DNA of 64,000 nt from QYOJ01 sp043806735 (GTDB taxonomy: Bacteria > Bacteroidota > Bacteroidia > Bacteroidales > FEN-979): assembly GCA_043806735.1 (NCBI GenBank), contig JAZDGR010000178.1, positions 3,381 through 67,380 of the forward strand, read 5' to 3'. Position numbers and translations under genes: made by a program. Shown here piece after piece: positions 62,253 through 64,000 of this stretch (position 1 is the stretch's first letter; each line of letters begins with the position of its first letter). Under the pieces are notes generated by a model. It saw only the letters and a list, made by a program, of their open reading frames with translations, was not told where the DNA came from and searched no databases.

Positions 62253-63640
62253 GAACATTTCGGACTACAGTACTATAAAAGACAGGGATTTATTCCAGGG
62301 GATTTAGAAGGTGAATCGGTTTCCAAGATCCTCGAGTACGCCTGCGACGATTGGTGCATAGCAGAGCTGACAAAAGCCATGGGTAAAGAGAATGAATAAC
62401 CAGTGGTTTGCGCCTTTTGATCCCTATGAGGTCAATTTCAATTACACCGAAGCAAATGCCTGGCAATACAGATTCTATGTTCCTCAGGATATTTCCGGAC
62501 TGATCAACCTCATGGGTGGAACCAAACAGTTTTCGAAACGACTGGATGACCTCTTCTCTGCGAGTACCGAAACCACCGGCCGGAATCAGGCAGATATTAC
62601 GGGACTTATCGGTCATTATGCTCATGGAAATGAACCGAGTCATCATATGGCATACCTTTACAACTATGTGGGACAACCATGGAAAACGCAGGAGCTCGTA
62701 CATCAAATCATGCAAAATTTTTACACCAACACCCGGGATGGTTTATACGGAAACGAAGATTGCGGACAACTATCGGCCTGGTATGTATTCAGCGCCCTGG
62801 GCTTTTATCCGGTAACTCCAGGGTCTGATTTTTATGCGATCGGTACACCCTTGTTCCCCTTTGCCAAGATGGAGCTGGAGAACGGAAAAACTTTCACAAT
62901 TAAAGCAAACAACCTGCATAGTGAGAATCGCTATATTCAATCCTGCACGCTAAACGGAAGAAACCATGAGGCACCAGCCATAAGCCATGAGGAGATCATG
63001 ACCGGAGGAGAACTTCGTTTCGAAATGGGACCCAAGCCAAATAAGGATTGGGGAGTCTCGTTGGCAGATACGGGATACGGGATACGAGTAAGATTATCCG
63101 GCATCCGGGATCTGAAAGCACATTCTTTCTCTATTCCGGACCTTTCACCATTTACGAGACCTCGGATCTGCAAGCCTTTGCCCAGAAAGAGGGCGGAGAA
63201 GCAAGTTTCCTCATCGAATCCCCGTTCCGGAAGATTCCAAAGAACCGAAAGATAAGACTGAATACCCGGTACGCCCCTCAGTATGCTGCGGGTGGTGACA
63301 TTGCCCTGATCGATTTCAGAAAAGGAGGCAAAAACTTCAAAACCGGTATTTGGCAAGGGTATGAGAGGGTTGACCTGGATGCCGTTGTGGATCTCGGTGA
63401 AATCCAAGAAGTAAAGAAGATCTCCACGGGATCGACTTTTCCCTTGCCGGAGTTTCCATTCATGAAGTTTCCCAGAAAGATTATACCGTCAGAACCCTTG
63501 AGCAGTGGGCCGATCTTGATCCTCCGGCCAAGGTGAGGTTTGTCAGAGTGGTTGCGAAAAGCCAGAAAACCTGTCCCGACTGGCATCCGGGAGCGGGGAA
63601 TAAATGCTGGATTTTTGTGGATGAGGTCAGCGTGGAGTGA
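62253..63640 (+). pseudogene. GH92 alpha-mannosidase remnant with F5/8-like C-terminal domain
   Basis: Calcium-dependent exo-alpha-mannosidase, broken at four or more points. Piece 1 (62253-62396): FGLQYYKRQGFIPGDLEGES, YACDDWCIAELTKAMGKE, then a stop. Piece 2 (62392-about 63063): MNNQWFAPFDPYEVNFNYTE, DITGLIGHYAHGNEPSHH, NEDCGQLSAWYVFSALGF, EMGPKPNKDWG; some 35 residues between pieces 1 and 2 are absent, and about 400 residues before piece 1. A heptamer array (63067-63087) marks the next break, followed by an FN3-associated segment (LYSGPFTIYETSDLQAFA) and an F5/8-like domain (KIRLNTRYAPQYAAGGDIAL, CPDWHPGAGNKCWIFVDEVS) in other frames to TGA at 63638. Confidence 0.78.
63067..63087. repeat. 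GATACGG heptamer array at a GH92 break
   Basis: GATACGG x2 and GATACGA. The protein loses family similarity exactly here, so expansion or deletion at this array may have caused the damage. Confidence 0.7.
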
Positions 63641-63645
63641 AGGGA

Positions 63646-63690
63646 TTGCCATATATCGCCATTTATTGCCATAAATTGCCATTTATTGGC
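63646..63690. repeat. ATTGCCATTT-type array, period about 10
   Basis: Four to five imperfect 10-bp units (TTGCCATATA, TCGCCATTTA, TTGCCATAAA, TTGCCATTTA, TTGGCATG) starting 6 bases after the GH92 stop. Differs from the heptamer arrays in period. Confidence 0.7.
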
Positions 63691-63753
63691 ATGAAAGATT
63701 AATTGGCGTTATATTTACATGGTTTTACTTTTTTACCCTAAAAAGCACAAGTT

Positions 63754-64000
63754 ATGAGAAAAGTTTTTTTTCCTTTTGTGATGGCGGGTTTCGCCATCTT
63801 GTTTCATGGAGGTCAGGTGTTTTCCTGCACCACCATGATTGTAACCAAAGGCGCCAGCGCTGATGGCTCCATGCTGGTCGCCCATTCGGATGACGATGAA
63901 CTTGGCGATCAACGGATGATATTTGTTCCCTCCCGGATCCAGCAAGGATTTCGTCACATCTATCAGGAGCATTACCGTTACCCGAGGATCAACACCCCGG
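63754..64000 (+). CDS. C69-family dipeptidase, 3' end cut by window edge
   Basis: Start of an N-terminal-nucleophile peptidase. From the ATG at 63754 a signal peptide (FPFVMAGFAILFHGGQVFS) is followed directly by CTTMIVTKGASADGSML, where the Cys after the cleavage site is the expected autocatalytically exposed nucleophile, and by HSDDDELGDQRMIFVPS. This opening is typical of the U34/C69 family of secreted dipeptidases. 82 codons are visible and the frame is open to the end of the window. A TACTTTTT box lies at about 63726. Confidence 0.85.
   Translation, partial: MRKVFFPFVMAGFAILFHGGQVFSCTTMIVTKGASADGSMLVAHSDDDELGDQRMIFVPSRIQQGFRHIYQEHYRYPRINTP

Noticed and set aside
27491..63690. CRISPR arrays
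   Set aside because: The repeats are 7-10 bp in direct tandem with no unique spacers and no cas genes.

Overview
The window reads as a chromosomal segment of a Bacteroidota (Bacteroidetes) bacterium, probably Bacteroidales-like. The evidence is internal: many upstream regions carry the Bacteroidetes promoter (TTTG or TTG, a gap of about 19-21, then TAnnTTTG); Shine-Dalgarno sites are not obvious; two secreted proteins end in type A type-IX-secretion sorting domains; there are many lipoproteins; and the gene order rpmG / DUF4295 / ftsY / rimO is typical of the phylum. No tRNA, rRNA, CRISPR array, insertion sequence or prophage was recognised.

Layout. 1-8.3 kb: acyl-CoA dehydrogenase (cut by the left edge), clpC, gyrA and a TPR protein. 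8.3-15.3 kb: a GyrI-like protein, an unknown protein behind a GCTTAA-rich promoter, an epimerase / steroid-5-alpha-reductase-like pair, a lipoprotein, a block that looks like an unrecognised structured RNA gene on the minus strand, clpS and a Nudix hydrolase. 15.3-21.2 kb: a minus-strand surface-uptake operon with two secreted beta-propeller/surface proteins, a BtuB-like TonB receptor, a BtuG-like lipoprotein and an OsmC protein. 21.3-32.6 kb: housekeeping genes including rimO, ftsY, rpmG, methylmalonyl-CoA decarboxylase, xerD, aat, a papain-fold peptidase, a radical SAM activase and a HAD phosphatase. 32.6-51.8 kb: a carbohydrate cluster with (alpha/alpha)6 hydrolases, a GT39 enzyme, a GH172 lipoprotein, a TIM-barrel/SUMF1 fusion, a sodium/solute symporter and GH31, with no SusC/SusD pair. 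51.8-54.4 kb: a run of gene fragments. 54.4-56.8 kb: old yellow enzyme, EXPERA membrane protein and SDR. 56.9-64 kb: galM, galK, GH2 beta-mannosidase, a ferredoxin-protein fragment, a broken GH92 gene and the start of a C69 dipeptidase.

Themes. clpC, clpS and aat together supply the bacterial N-degron route (tag, adaptor, unfoldase). The sugar genes fit hydrolysis of mannose-, galactose- and glucose-containing glycans outside the cytoplasm, import by a sodium symporter, and entry of galactose through galM and galK. Two pairs or triplets of genes resemble sterol/terpenoid-type redox and isomerase enzymes.

Two features stand out that ordinary annotation would miss. First, at least ten short arrays, mostly with a 7-bp period, are scattered at gene borders and inside genes; several distant arrays share the same unit on either strand. 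Second, many genes are damaged: single nonsense codons or frameshifts (OsmC, TonB receptor, SUMF1 fusion, GH31), and two tracts (51.8-54.4 and 61.9-63.6 kb) where recognisable protein families lose internal pieces at sharp junctions. The second pattern may be real decay or an assembly that joined contigs without gap characters; this cannot be settled from the sequence alone.
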